This document shows positions 40,250 to 48,432 of a stretch of 64,000 nucleotides of DNA, in pieces. This DNA is from Rhodovibrionaceae bacterium. Its GTDB lineage: Bacteria; Pseudomonadota; Alphaproteobacteria; Kiloniellales; DSM-21159. Numbering within the stretch: the first letter of the stretch is position 1; the number at the start of each line of letters is the position of its first letter. A program made the position numbers and the translations under genes. The stretch lies in the NCBI GenBank assembly GCA_028279885.1, contig JANQMX010000066.1, forward strand, positions 44,495 to 108,494, in the 5' to 3' direction. Under the pieces are notes generated by a model. That model had not been told where the DNA came from and did no database searches. It saw only the letters and a list, made by a program, of their open reading frames with translations.

Positions 40250-41494
40250 ATGGCACATATCAAGATCCTCAACCTCGAAAAGTCCTTCGGTGACACGCGG
40301 GTCCTGCGCGGTATCGACCTGTCGATCGCGCCTGGCGAGTTCGTCGCGATCCTCGGGCCGTCCGGCTGTGGAAAGTCGACCCTCCTGCGTATCGTCGCCG
40401 GCTTGGAAACCCACGACGACGGGCATGTCCTGATGGACGGGCAGGTCGTCGACGCCATGGCCCCCAAGCAACGGGACGTAGCCGTCGTGTTCCAGTCCTA
40501 CGCACTTTATCCCCACATGACGGTGGCGCAGAACCTATCTCTGCCGCTGGTCATGCGCGACCTGACCCGCATCGAGCGCCTGCCTTTCGTCCGCCATGTC
40601 AGCGGCCGGGTGAAACATGTTCGCAGGGCGATACGGGAGTCGGTGGAGCGAGCTGCGGCCCAGGTGGAGATCGCGTCTCTGCTCGACCGCAAGCCGCGGC
40701 AGCTCTCCGGCGGTCAACGCCAAAGGGTAGCGCTCGCCCGGGCGCTCATCCGCCAACCTAAGCTCTTCCTGCTTGACGAGCCGCTGTCCAATCTCGACGC
40801 GACGCTGCGCGCCAGTACGCGAGCAGAGATCGTCCAGCTGCAAAGAAAGCTCGGTACCACGGCGATCTACGTGACCCACGATCAAACGGAAGCCATGACC
40901 ATGGCCGACCGCATCGCCATCATGATCGAGGGACAGATCGTCCAGATCGGCACGGCGCGGGAGATCTATCATCGGCCAAGCGACGTGCGCGCCGCGCTGT
41001 TCATTGGCTCACCAAAGATGAACCTGTTCGAGGGCGTGGTAGAGCGAGGCTGCGTCCGGCTGACGGCGACGGGCAGCATTATTGCCCGCACCGCCAACGC
41101 GCACGATGGACCGGTCCGAATCGGCATACGCCCCGAGCACATCGCACTTGCGGCCGGCAGCGATGAGGGTGTTCCCGGAGCTACCGTGGACGCGCTTCCG
41201 GTGGTCGTGACCCATCAGGAGTTTCTGGGCTCCGAAGCGCTGACCCACGTCTCGCTCACCGGGGCCCAAGCCGGCACCGGGGCGGTGGTCCGCGTGGACA
41301 GCGAGGCCATCGACCGCCTGGACATCGGGCAGCAAGCCGCCGTCTGCTTTCACCCGGACAAGCTGCATGTCTTCGGCGACGATGGTAAGCGGCTTGCGCT
41401 CGTGCCCTCTCAGGAGCCGTCGGAGCCGGGCGAAGCCATACCACTGAACCTTCAGGCCAGCGATGACAGCGCTACACAGCTCGCCGGCGTCTGA
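40250..41494 (+). CDS. ABC transporter ATPase (UgpC/MalK-like)
   Basis: A 414-residue MalK-type ATPase. It has Walker A GPSGCGKST near residue 37, an LSGGQ signature, DEPLSNLDA and a C-terminal TOBE regulatory domain (about 245-370). About 25 residues appear inserted between Q-loop and signature (VRHVSGRVKHVRRAIRES) compared with typical UgpC. The start at 40250 (MAHIKILN) is chosen over the upstream frame extension. It drives the importer with the two downstream permeases. The 3' end overlaps the first permease if that begins at 41463. Confidence 0.92.
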   Translation: MAHIKILNLEKSFGDTRVLRGIDLSIAPGEFVAILGPSGCGKSTLLRIVAGLETHDDGHVLMDGQVVDAMAPKQRDVAVVFQSYALYPHMTVAQNLSLPLVMRDLTRIERLPFVRHVSGRVKHVRRAIRESVERAAAQVEIASLLDRKPRQLSGGQRQRVALARALIRQPKLFLLDEPLSNLDATLRASTRAEIVQLQRKLGTTAIYVTHDQTEAMTMADRIAIMIEGQIVQIGTAREIYHRPSDVRAALFIGSPKMNLFEGVVERGCVRLTATGSIIARTANAHDGPVRIGIRPEHIALAAGSDEGVPGATVDALPVVVTHQEFLGSEALTHVSLTGAQAGTGAVVRVDSEAIDRLDIGQQAAVCFHPDKLHVFGDDGKRLALVPSQEPSEPGEAIPLNLQASDDSATQLAGV

Positions 41495-42419
41495 CATGCA
41501 ATTACGTCCCCGCGCCTTTGCGGCAGGCGGGCCCAAGGCGCCTCCACACCTGTCGAATGCGCTGATGGGCTTGGGCTTTGTGATCCCGTTCGTCATTGCC
41601 TTCAGCGTCTTCGTACTCGCGCCGACAGCGATCGTCGTCGTGATGTCTTTCACCGACTGGAAGCTCGGCGAAGCAACCGTATCCTTCGCAGGCCTCGCCA
41701 ACTACCAGCAACTGGTGAGCGACCGCGTGCCGCGCATCTCGGCGACCAATACGATCCTCTACGCTCTGATGGTGACTCCGATCTCGATCATGCTTGGGCT
41801 TTGGCTCGCCGTATTGGTCGAGAGCTCGCGCCTGGGCCGCGCCTTCTTCCGCTCGGCCTGTTTCTTGCCCGTGGTCTCGACCACCGTCGCCATGGCGATC
41901 GTCTGGGAGTTTCTGCTTCACCCGACCCTGGGGCCGGTCAACTCTGCGCTCTTGCTGGCCGGCCTGCCGGCGCAGCGCTTCTTGAGCGACGCGGCTCTGG
42001 TTCTGCCCACGCTCGCCGGTATCGCGATCTGGGAGAACGCGGGCTACACCATGGTGCTGTTCATGGCCGGCTTGAAGTCGATCTCCTCCGAACTCTACGA
42101 CGCGGCCGCGGTGGACGGCGCCGACCGGCCGTGGGAGCGTTTCTGGACCGTCACCCTTCCCCTGCTCGGGCCAACGCTGGTGTTCGTGGTGATCATCATG
42201 CTCCTGCGATCGTTCCGGGTTTTCGAAACCGTAGCAGCCCTGACAGGCGGCGGCCCACGGCGTGCCTCGGAAGTCCTACTCTTCACCATCTATCAGGAGG
42301 GCTTCCTGTTCTTCCAGGTCGGTTACGCCTCGGCGATCACGGTCGTCTTCGTCCTGTTCCTGCTGGTCCTGACGCTGGTCAGCTACCGCCTGATGGACCG
42401 CTCGGTGCACTATCAATGA
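41463..42419 (+). CDS. ABC permease (UgpA-like)
   Basis: A permease of up to 318 residues with six membrane segments and the EAA loop ELYDAAAVDGADRPWERFW. The start at 41463 overlaps the ATPase stop by 32 bases; a later Met at 41496, directly after the ATPase stop, gives 307 residues and is equally plausible. It pairs with the next gene to form the membrane channel, and its stop overlaps that gene's ATG by 4 bases. Confidence 0.9.
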   Translation: MTALHSSPASDMQLRPRAFAAGGPKAPPHLSNALMGLGFVIPFVIAFSVFVLAPTAIVVVMSFTDWKLGEATVSFAGLANYQQLVSDRVPRISATNTILYALMVTPISIMLGLWLAVLVESSRLGRAFFRSACFLPVVSTTVAMAIVWEFLLHPTLGPVNSALLLAGLPAQRFLSDAALVLPTLAGIAIWENAGYTMVLFMAGLKSISSELYDAAAVDGADRPWERFWTVTLPLLGPTLVFVVIIMLLRSFRVFETVAALTGGGPRRASEVLLFTIYQEGFLFFQVGYASAITVVFVLFLLVLTLVSYRLMDRSVHYQ

Positions 42420-43288
42420 CGAGGGTCATCAGCAGCACCGCGACCAAGGCACACGCAAAACGCAGAACACAGCGCTTTGCTGCCGGCCGCCTGATCGTCC
42501 TGTCGCTGGCGGCCGGCATTCTGCTGCTGCCCTACATCTACATGCTCGGCTTTTCGCTGAAACCCGCCGACGAGATCTTCGCCGGTGGCTTGAGCCCGAT
42601 CCCCGAGCAGTTCGCTGGACTGTCGAACTACATCGGGGCGCTCGATCGGGAGCCGCTGCTGCGCTACCTGCTCAACGGCGTAATCGTCTGTGCAGGCATC
42701 CTGTTCTTCCAACTCGTCTTCGCGGTGCCCTGTGCCTATGCACTGGCAAAGTTCCGCTTTCCAGGCCGTGGCGCGATGCTCGGCCTCGTGTTGTTCGGCC
42801 TCTTGATTCCGATCCAGGCTACCTCGCTACCCATCTTCATCGGCCTGGCTCAAACGGGCCTGACGGACAGCTATACGGCGCTCATCGTCCCCTTCATCTC
42901 CTCCGTCTTCGCCGTGTTCCTATTCTATCAGTTCTTCCGCACCATTCCGGACGAACTTCTGGATGCCGCACGGCTCGACGGCTGCAGCGAGGTGAGCATC
43001 ATGGTCCGCATTGTGCTGCCACTCACCATTCCGGCGGCGACCGCCTTTGGCATCTTCTCCGTGGTCTCCCACTGGAACGATCTGTTCTGGCCGCTGATCG
43101 TGCTGCGCTCGCCGGAGCTGAGCACGCCGCCGCTCGGCATCCTCGCTTTCCGTTCCGAAGAAGCGGGCGACAGCTACGGCGAGCTGATGGCCGGCACGGT
43201 CATCATCACAGCACCCCTTGTTGTCGCCTTTCTTGCAGCACAGCGGCGCTTCATAGAGGGGATCAGCCTCGGCGCCCTGAAGGGATGA
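42416..43288 (+). CDS. ABC permease (UgpE-like)
   Basis: A 290-residue permease with six membrane segments and the EAA loop ELLDAARLDGCSEVSIMV. The ATG at 42416 overlaps the stop of the preceding permease (ATGA), which settles the start; a 205-codon upstream extension is a shadow frame in that gene. Its stop also overlaps the following metallophosphoesterase gene by 4 bases, giving a tightly coupled unit. Confidence 0.92.
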   Translation: MTRVISSTATKAHAKRRTQRFAAGRLIVLSLAAGILLLPYIYMLGFSLKPADEIFAGGLSPIPEQFAGLSNYIGALDREPLLRYLLNGVIVCAGILFFQLVFAVPCAYALAKFRFPGRGAMLGLVLFGLLIPIQATSLPIFIGLAQTGLTDSYTALIVPFISSVFAVFLFYQFFRTIPDELLDAARLDGCSEVSIMVRIVLPLTIPAATAFGIFSVVSHWNDLFWPLIVLRSPELSTPPLGILAFRSEEAGDSYGELMAGTVIITAPLVVAFLAAQRRFIEGISLGALKG

Positions 43289-44157
43289 CGTTGGAGACAA
43301 GACCGGAAATGACAGGGACGATGCCAAACAAACCGCTCAAGCTCTTGCAGCTCACCGATTGCCATATCGTACCCGAGGGCAAGCGCCTTTTCACGCTGGA
43401 CCCGGCGGAACGGCTGCGCCAGGCGGTTGCGGACATCAATCGCAACCACGCCGATGCAGCGCTCTGCGTGCTCTCCGGCGATCTGACGGACGCCGCGGCG
43501 CCTGAGGCCTACCGGATTCTCAGACAGATCCTTTCGGAGCTTCACGTCCCCCATCGCCTGATGCCGGGCAATCATGACGACCGGAGCGCGCTGAGGGCCG
43601 CCTTTCCAGACATCGAGGCTGATGAAAACGGCTTCCTGCAATCACGGCTGGACACGCCCGCCGGCGTGCTTCTGTTTCTCGACACGGTGGAAGCCGGCAT
43701 CCATTCCGGCGTCTACTGCAGGCAACGCTGCCGCTGGCTGGAGCGCGCCTTGACCGAAGCCAAGGACGAGCCCGTCTATCTCTTTCTCCATCACCCGCCG
43801 ATGGAGATCGGCATGCCACGCCTGGACCAATACCGGATCCTGCAAAGCGAAGGCCTTGCCGACGTCGTCGGCCGTTTCCCCAACATTCGCCATCTCTTCT
43901 TCGGCCATGTTCACCGGCCGATCGCTGGAAGCTGGCGCGGGATCCCCCTCTCAAGCGTGCCTGGCACCAACCATCAGAACAGCCTGGACCTGAGCGAAGG
44001 GCGCGCAAACGTGGTCAGCCTGGAGCCACCTGCTTACGGAGTCATCCTGATTGGCCCAGACAGCACCATCGTACATCAGCAGAGCTTTCTCAGCGATGCC
44101 GAGCGCTTTCACTACGACGCGCAGGCCGGGGCGGGTTCGGAGCAAACAGTGCAGTGA
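43285..44157 (+). CDS. calcineurin-type metallophosphoesterase (GpdQ/CpdA-like)
   Basis: A 290-residue cytoplasmic phosphodiesterase with the complete two-metal motif set: D-x-H as TDCH near residue 25, SGDLTD, GNHDD, HHPP and GHVH. The family includes GpdQ, which hydrolyses glycerophosphodiesters, and CpdA (cyclic AMP). The ATGA overlap with an Ugp-like permease and the PhnF-like regulator upstream favour an imported phosphodiester as substrate. An inner Met (residue 9 or 13) is an alternative start. It closes the operon, and a 7-bp hairpin follows at 44167-44197. Confidence 0.87.
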   Translation: MTLETRPEMTGTMPNKPLKLLQLTDCHIVPEGKRLFTLDPAERLRQAVADINRNHADAALCVLSGDLTDAAAPEAYRILRQILSELHVPHRLMPGNHDDRSALRAAFPDIEADENGFLQSRLDTPAGVLLFLDTVEAGIHSGVYCRQRCRWLERALTEAKDEPVYLFLHHPPMEIGMPRLDQYRILQSEGLADVVGRFPNIRHLFFGHVHRPIAGSWRGIPLSSVPGTNHQNSLDLSEGRANVVSLEPPAYGVILIGPDSTIVHQQSFLSDAERFHYDAQAGAGSEQTVQ

Positions 44158-44166
44158 GCTCCATAG

Positions 44167-44197
44167 GCCTGCCGTCTTTGCGCCGCTCGCGGCAGGC
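44167..44197 (+). terminator. weak hairpin after the phosphodiesterase gene
   Basis: GCCTGCC at 44167-44173 pairs with GGCAGGC at 44191-44197 just after the operon stop. There is no T tract, so it is only a candidate transcript end. Confidence 0.35.
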
Positions 44198-44256
44198 GGC
44201 CATCGGTATGCACGCGCCGCTATCACGCCACTTTTCCGATCAGCCAATCATCTTTT

Positions 44257-44430
44257 AGAGCGTTCCTCGGTTAGATGGAACCATTCTGACGGAGCGCCTT
44301 TGCGACAAGATCAAGCCTGGGCGCGAAGAGCGTATCCCGAGATATGGTCGAGCGGCCAGGCGCAGAGATTGGCGCAAAGGCGCCCGCCAGGCCGAAGCAG
44401 AATTGTTTCCATCTAACCGAGGAACGCTCT
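44257..44430. mobile_element. MITE-like element with 30-bp terminal inverted repeats
   Basis: The left end starting GAGCGTTCCTCGGTTAGA at 44258 is reverse-complementary over about 30 bases (a few mismatches) to the right end finishing at 44429. Inner arms around CGCCTTTGCG and CGCAAAGGCG add to the stem. A TA dinucleotide borders each end (44256-44257 and 44430-44431), as in IS630-type insertions. At 174 bases it cannot encode a transposase and is probably a non-autonomous derivative. It lies between two convergent operons. Confidence 0.7.
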
Positions 44431-44587
44431 AGGTTTATTTTCATAAACATTTGAAAAATCTGTAGAGAAACACATCGAGCATTAGAAAAAACATTAATTT
44501 TTCCGGCAACACCTCAAGTGCTCTGAAAACCACCGTTTCCTGCAGTACGTCCTCTTAATCGTCAACGTAATAGCCGCCGCATCCAGA
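44431..44587. other. AT-rich intergenic stretch after gvpK
   Basis: An AT-rich spacer between the MITE-like element and the end of the gas vesicle operon. No gene and no GC-rich terminator stem is visible. Its composition contrasts with the GC-rich surroundings. Confidence 0.4.
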
Positions 44588-45010
44588 TCAACTTTGTAAG
44601 CCGTTCTTACCCGGGCCGTCGTCAGCCAACACAGCCACCAGATCTCGCGCCGTTCCCAAGTGAAGCGCCAAGTCGTCGGCCGCAATACCGAAATGCGTTT
44701 TCAATTCGCTCATCCGTTCCTCCAACCGCATCAGGGCCAAGCCAAGCCGTTCGATTTCATCGTCTGACAGTTTACCGCTCTCAACTCTGCGGATGGCCTG
44801 ACGCTCCACAAGTTGCCGCACCGTTTCGACCACGGCCAGGACGAGCCTCACAAGATCGTCCTCCGCGCCTTCTTCGGCTTTTGTCTCAAGGCCTTCGGGC
44901 CGCGGCAAGAAATCGGCCCGATGAGGCACTTCCTTGGCATCCGACCCGCTTCCGTCGTCGAGCAAGACCTTTCTTGTCATATCGCCGCCAATGCCCGCCC
45001 GGTCGATCAT
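44588..45010 (-). CDS. gvpK: gas vesicle protein GvpK
   Basis: A 140-residue GvpK. The conserved part (about 50-125) reads RLVLAVVETVRQLVERQAIRR, VESGKLSDDEIERLGLALMR and LEERMSELKTHFGIAADDL, as in GvpK proteins needed for vesicle assembly. The start at 45010 (MIDRAGIG) overlaps the stop of the preceding gvpF/L by 4 bases. It is the last gene of the gas vesicle run. Confidence 0.93.
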   Translation of the reverse strand: MIDRAGIGGDMTRKVLLDDGSGSDAKEVPHRADFLPRPEGLETKAEEGAEDDLVRLVLAVVETVRQLVERQAIRRVESGKLSDDEIERLGLALMRLEERMSELKTHFGIAADDLALHLGTARDLVAVLADDGPGKNGLQS

Positions 45011-45723
45011 GCCTGCTCCTCTTTTCCGATGCCGGTCACGAAAGAGTATGGAGCCCACGGACCGGTGCAGCGCACCACAACTTCACCATGGCGCAATGCC
45101 AAGGCCTCGGCCGTATCGACAAATTCGCGCACTCCCTCACTCGCAATCAGAAAGGATGCTTTGAACAGCAATGGCAACTCATGCCCACGATCCCAGGTGG
45201 CCTCCGCAGACAACGTCTTCAGTCGGCTAAGAATTGACATGGCGACCGCCTCGCGCCGTTCACAAAGAGGCGGACTTTGCCGGCGATCTGCCATTCGCGA
45301 CCGCAGATACGCCGTCCCTGACGACCGGTCGTCGTCTCTCTCGTACGGATGGCGGCGAATTGGCGCGGCGACCACCGGTAGACTCGTGAGCACCCGAACG
45401 GCGATCTCGACCATACCGCTCATGCGCCGGAGCGCGCGGCACAATGCCACCTGGCGTCTCTCCAGGACAGTGGTAAGTCGCCCGCGATGCGCCGTCGTGC
45501 CAAAACGCATCGGCAACACCGCATGCAGCTCCATCAACGCGTCAAGAACCTGGTCATGGCGGCAGACGTTTTCAGCGGTTGGCGCCATATCCGACTGAGC
45601 AACATCGCTGACGGCGGCAGCGAGACCGCCCACCGGAAGTGCCGCCACATTCGACCGGTGGTGACCGCGGGGGATGGTCGTGCGGATCTCGCTACCATCT
45701 ATGATTCCATAGACGTAGAGCAT
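45007..45723 (-). CDS. gvpF: gas vesicle protein GvpF/GvpL family
   Basis: A 238-residue GvpF/L protein. The N-terminus LYVYGIIDGSE, the VLPMRFGT motif (about 70-77) and the C-terminal RCTGPWAPYSFV (the family G-P-W/L-P-x-Y-S-F signature) are all visible. GvpF/L proteins are minor shell or assembly factors that bind GvpA. It is the third of the three downstream F/L paralogues and the shortest. It follows the GvpA-family minor gene by 2 bases. Confidence 0.9.
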   Translation of the reverse strand: MLYVYGIIDGSEIRTTIPRGHHRSNVAALPVGGLAAAVSDVAQSDMAPTAENVCRHDQVLDALMELHAVLPMRFGTTAHRGRLTTVLERRQVALCRALRRMSGMVEIAVRVLTSLPVVAAPIRRHPYERDDDRSSGTAYLRSRMADRRQSPPLCERREAVAMSILSRLKTLSAEATWDRGHELPLLFKASFLIASEGVREFVDTAEALALRHGEVVVRCTGPWAPYSFVTGIGKEEQA

Positions 45724-45725
45724 CG

Positions 45726-45950
45726 CTATGCCGGTCCTTCCACGCCCGTGGACAGCGGTTCTTGCACCGTCTTGCGCATGCGCTGGACGGCGTCGACCGA
45801 GCCCACCAGGACCTTAACGCCGACATAAATGAGATCGACACCAGCCAACGAAATCGTCGCCTCTCCCCAGATCACCACCCCCTTGTTGAGGGCTCGGTCC
45901 AGGAGATCGGAGATTGCCAGTTCCTGCCGATCGAAAGAGTCAAGCGGCAT
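45726..45950 (-). CDS. gas vesicle GvpA-family minor protein (GvpM/S-like)
   Basis: A 74-residue GvpA-fold protein: AISDLLDRALNKGVVIWGEATIS followed by a beta strand segment LAGVDLIYVGVKVLVGSVDAV (helix-strand-strand-helix plan; patterns only). It differs from GvpA in the second strand, which fits GvpS/GvpM-type minor proteins that help nucleate the shell. The start at 45950 overlaps the preceding gvpF/L stop by 11 bases; the longer frame upstream is a shadow. Confidence 0.85.
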   Translation of the reverse strand: MPLDSFDRQELAISDLLDRALNKGVVIWGEATISLAGVDLIYVGVKVLVGSVDAVQRMRKTVQEPLSTGVEGPA

Positions 45951-46773
45951 GCTCGTCGTCGCCCAGTTGGTATTCCGCAAAACTATAAGGAGGCCAAGGA
46001 CCGGTGATCTCGTGATCAAACCCGCATTCCGAGTAAGCGCCACGCAGGTCTTCGACCAGTTCAAAGAACGCCCGCTTCCGCCCCCGGCTAACCAAACATG
46101 CGCCGTTGAAAACCATCTGGCCTTCGCGCCCATGCTCCTCGGCCCGATGAAGCCTGCCGAAGGCGAACGAGCGCACGACACTCTCCAGTTGCTCGCCCGT
46201 ATGCTTCAGGCACTGTATGATTGCCCGCTCGATCGCCTCTTCGACGAGCCGCTCGTAGCGACGTAGCAGAAAGAATGCCCTACCCTCCCCCGCAGCATCG
46301 ATCTCGGCTTTGAGCGCGACAATCTCCGGGGTCTCGTCAGCCAGCAACCGGGCGAGTCGATCACGGGCGCAGTATATCTTGAGGCCCCACTCGACAGCGT
46401 CGTAAATCTGTTCCATCACCTCGCGCAGCGCGTCATGGTTCCGTGCCAGCGCATCCAGCACGCCCTGATCATCGTTGAACATGACACCGAGGCGGAACGG
46501 CAGCACCGACTCCTTGTCGGATAGCCCCTGCAGAACCCGGTGGTGCTGCAGGATTAGGCTCTCAGCATTACCACGGTTCTCCAAGAGCGCGCTGAGCGAT
46601 GCACCATGGCGCAACGTCAGGTCGCTAACGACTGCCGTGAAGTGGCCAAAAGACAAGAAGCGGGGCGGCGCGAAGGTCGCGCCGGACAGGACGATTGGCC
46701 CCTCGACACACCCGACATCGGGAACAGTCTTTACGACCCCGTAAACATATACGACGGAATGTTGTGCCGACAT
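45940..46773 (-). CDS. gvpL: gas vesicle protein GvpF/GvpL family
   Basis: A GvpF/L protein of about 277 residues. It starts HSVVYVYGVVKTVPDVG, has the VLPFRLGVMF motif, a long central helical part and ends with ITGPWPPYSFAEY near the C-terminus. The ATG at 46773 is chosen because AGGGA lies 7 bases upstream; an earlier Met at 46791 has no such site. It sits between the DnaJ-fused F/L gene and the GvpM/S-like gene, all on one transcript. Confidence 0.9.
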   Translation of the reverse strand: MSAQHSVVYVYGVVKTVPDVGCVEGPIVLSGATFAPPRFLSFGHFTAVVSDLTLRHGASLSALLENRGNAESLILQHHRVLQGLSDKESVLPFRLGVMFNDDQGVLDALARNHDALREVMEQIYDAVEWGLKIYCARDRLARLLADETPEIVALKAEIDAAGEGRAFFLLRRYERLVEEAIERAIIQCLKHTGEQLESVVRSFAFGRLHRAEEHGREGQMVFNGACLVSRGRKRAFFELVEDLRGAYSECGFDHEITGPWPPYSFAEYQLGDDEHAA

Positions 46774-46783
46774 GATGGTGTCC

Positions 46784-47800
46784 CTATCCATCGCCGACGG
46801 CAAATGCCGACTCAGTCCGGTTCACCGCGATTAAGACGGGTCCGCGGGCATCGACATATGAGGAGAGTGTCGTGAACGCATCGTTCAGTTCGGCAATACG
46901 GCCTCCAACGTCAACAGCGCCCGAGGTATCGGGATGCACCAGCTTGGTGAGCCGTCGATAGGCCGCTTGCACTGTCTTCGCGTCTTGAATGACATCCAGT
47001 TCCAGCAGCCGCCGGGCTCGGGCAATTCTATCGGCATCGAGGAACGACAACTCGACAGCAGCGAAGCTGTACGACGGCAAGGGGCCGATGCACCGGAACG
47101 TCAACTTGCCGCCATAGGACGCATCGAGTGTTTCGAGGCAATCATCAAGCGCGGCGGTCTTCTGGTCATCGATCAGCAGTGCGATGTTCAAGACCATTCG
47201 GTCGTCCATAAGCGCATTGGTGACGGCGTCCTCTGCTGTCTTCCGCAGAGCTTCCGCGATAGCGTCACTCACTTCCTCACGGCGCCGGTCGAAAAACTGT
47301 TTGGCGAGCACACCAAGCCGCGCCACAGCGACGGGATCGGGCGCACCAGCGCCCGCCGTCAACTGCTGCTTTAGTTCGACGATCTTAGGGGTGGCGGCGA
47401 TCCCGGCGAAAACGGGCTCCGGATCCCAAGTTACCAGAATCTCGAACTGGCTTCTTCCTTTCATCCGTTGGAATGCATCGGCGAACGCTGCGGCACCATT
47501 TGCGAGGCAGCGCACGACGCTTCCTTGATCAGGGGCCAAGGTGCCAAACTTGACCGGAAGGACCGGCGTCCATGCCATGACACGCTCGATGACTTGCTGG
47601 TGCGCCAGCAGCATCCGGGCCAGCTCCTGGCGATCGCCGGTGACAGGCGAAGAAGTAGCCGCGTTCTTTACGACGGCAGCGAAGTGTCTGCCCTTGATCA
47701 GATAGACCTCACCGTCAAGCCAATCGGGAAGCCGCTCCCCTTCGGGATTCGGCAAGATCGCATAGAGATAGCGCGCTGTGTCGGGATTGCTGCTCGACAT
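46784..47800 (-). CDS. GvpF/L protein fused to a C-terminal J domain
   Basis: A 338-residue protein. Residues 1-250 are a GvpF/L domain (ARYLYAILP, VLPVKFGTLAP, IGPLPSYSFAAVEL). Residues of about 255-318 resemble a DnaJ J domain: helix RRLLELDV, helix TVQAAYRRLTKL, the HPD tripeptide at 289-291 and a third helix RIAELNDAFTTLSSY. J domains stimulate Hsp70 ATPase, so this protein could bring DnaK to GvpA or shell-assembly intermediates. GGAGG precedes the start at 47800. No hsp70 gene is in the window. The fold call is from motif spacing. Confidence 0.85.
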   Translation of the reverse strand: MSSSNPDTARYLYAILPNPEGERLPDWLDGEVYLIKGRHFAAVVKNAATSSPVTGDRQELARMLLAHQQVIERVMAWTPVLPVKFGTLAPDQGSVVRCLANGAAAFADAFQRMKGRSQFEILVTWDPEPVFAGIAATPKIVELKQQLTAGAGAPDPVAVARLGVLAKQFFDRRREEVSDAIAEALRKTAEDAVTNALMDDRMVLNIALLIDDQKTAALDDCLETLDASYGGKLTFRCIGPLPSYSFAAVELSFLDADRIARARRLLELDVIQDAKTVQAAYRRLTKLVHPDTSGAVDVGGRIAELNDAFTTLSSYVDARGPVLIAVNRTESAFAVGDG

Positions 47801-47805
47801 GACGC

Positions 47806-48123
47806 TTACCTCCGCTCCTGTTCGGACGATTGCGCCAGCAGCGTCTCAAGACGGGCAACCCGATCCTGCAGAGCGGCATTCTGCTCGTCGGACTTTGCTG
47901 TCGACGTAGCCAAAAACGGATCATTCTGCCACCAGTCGATGCCCATCTCCATCGCCTTGTCGACCGACGCGATCAGCAAACGCAGGCGAATGTTGAGGAG
48001 TTCCACACCGACCAGTGAAATCGTCACATCGCCAGCGATGACCACGCCCTTATCGAGGACCCGATCGAGGACATCGGCCAACCCGACGGACTGGATCGAA
48101 TGCTCCATGCTCCCGTTATTCAT
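47806..48123 (-). CDS. gvpJ: gas vesicle protein GvpJ
   Basis: A 105-residue GvpA-family protein with LADVLDRVLDKGVVIAGDV and strand ISLVGVELLNIRLRLLIASV followed by DKAMEMGIDWW, the GvpJ hallmark, and a charged coiled-coil tail (about 75-105). GvpJ is a minor component needed for vesicle shape and nucleation. GGAGGAG precedes the 48123 ATG. Confidence 0.9.
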   Translation of the reverse strand: MNNGSMEHSIQSVGLADVLDRVLDKGVVIAGDVTISLVGVELLNIRLRLLIASVDKAMEMGIDWWQNDPFLATSTAKSDEQNAALQDRVARLETLLAQSSEQERR

Positions 48124-48150
48124 TCTCTCCTCCTTACCTTGGCCCGGCGC

Positions 48151-48432
48151 TCAACGATCAAGACCGGCGGCCCGCTCAACCAGAGCAGCCGTCTTGTCCC
48201 GCAGCTGTGACACCTCCTGACACAAGCGGCAGTTCGCATTGTCGGGGTCATAGGCCGTGCAGCTGAGCAGCTTACCGACGGTGCGTCGCAGTTCGCTCGC
48301 CAATGGTGCCTTGGCCGCCGGACTTTGAGCCTGGTTGATGGAGGCCGTGATCTCCTCGATCTCGCGTTCTGTAGGACCGAACAGATCGATAGGACAGTCG
48401 ATCCCGGCTCTCCCCGAAGCGCCTCGCCTCAC
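48151..48432 (-). CDS. small cysteine-containing protein of the gas vesicle operon
   Basis: A 93-residue protein starting with GTG that overlaps the gvpO stop by 4 bases (GTGA). It is mostly helical and has a cysteine cluster CTAYDPDNANCRLCQE (three Cys, including a C-x-x-C) followed by a charged helix. No family is recognised by eye. Location inside the gvp run implies a role in vesicle assembly or its control; the cluster could bind metal or be redox active, which is speculation. Confidence 0.75.
   Translation of the reverse strand: MRRGASGRAGIDCPIDLFGPTEREIEEITASINQAQSPAAKAPLASELRRTVGKLLSCTAYDPDNANCRLCQEVSQLRDKTAALVERAAGLDR

Noticed and set aside
41801..42415. 205-codon upstream extension of the second Ugp-like permease
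   Set aside because: Lies in another frame of the first permease; the ATGA overlap at 42416 gives the true start.
44431..44587. Intrinsic terminator after gvpK
   Set aside because: Only AT-rich symmetry is visible; no GC-rich stem followed by a T run on the minus strand.
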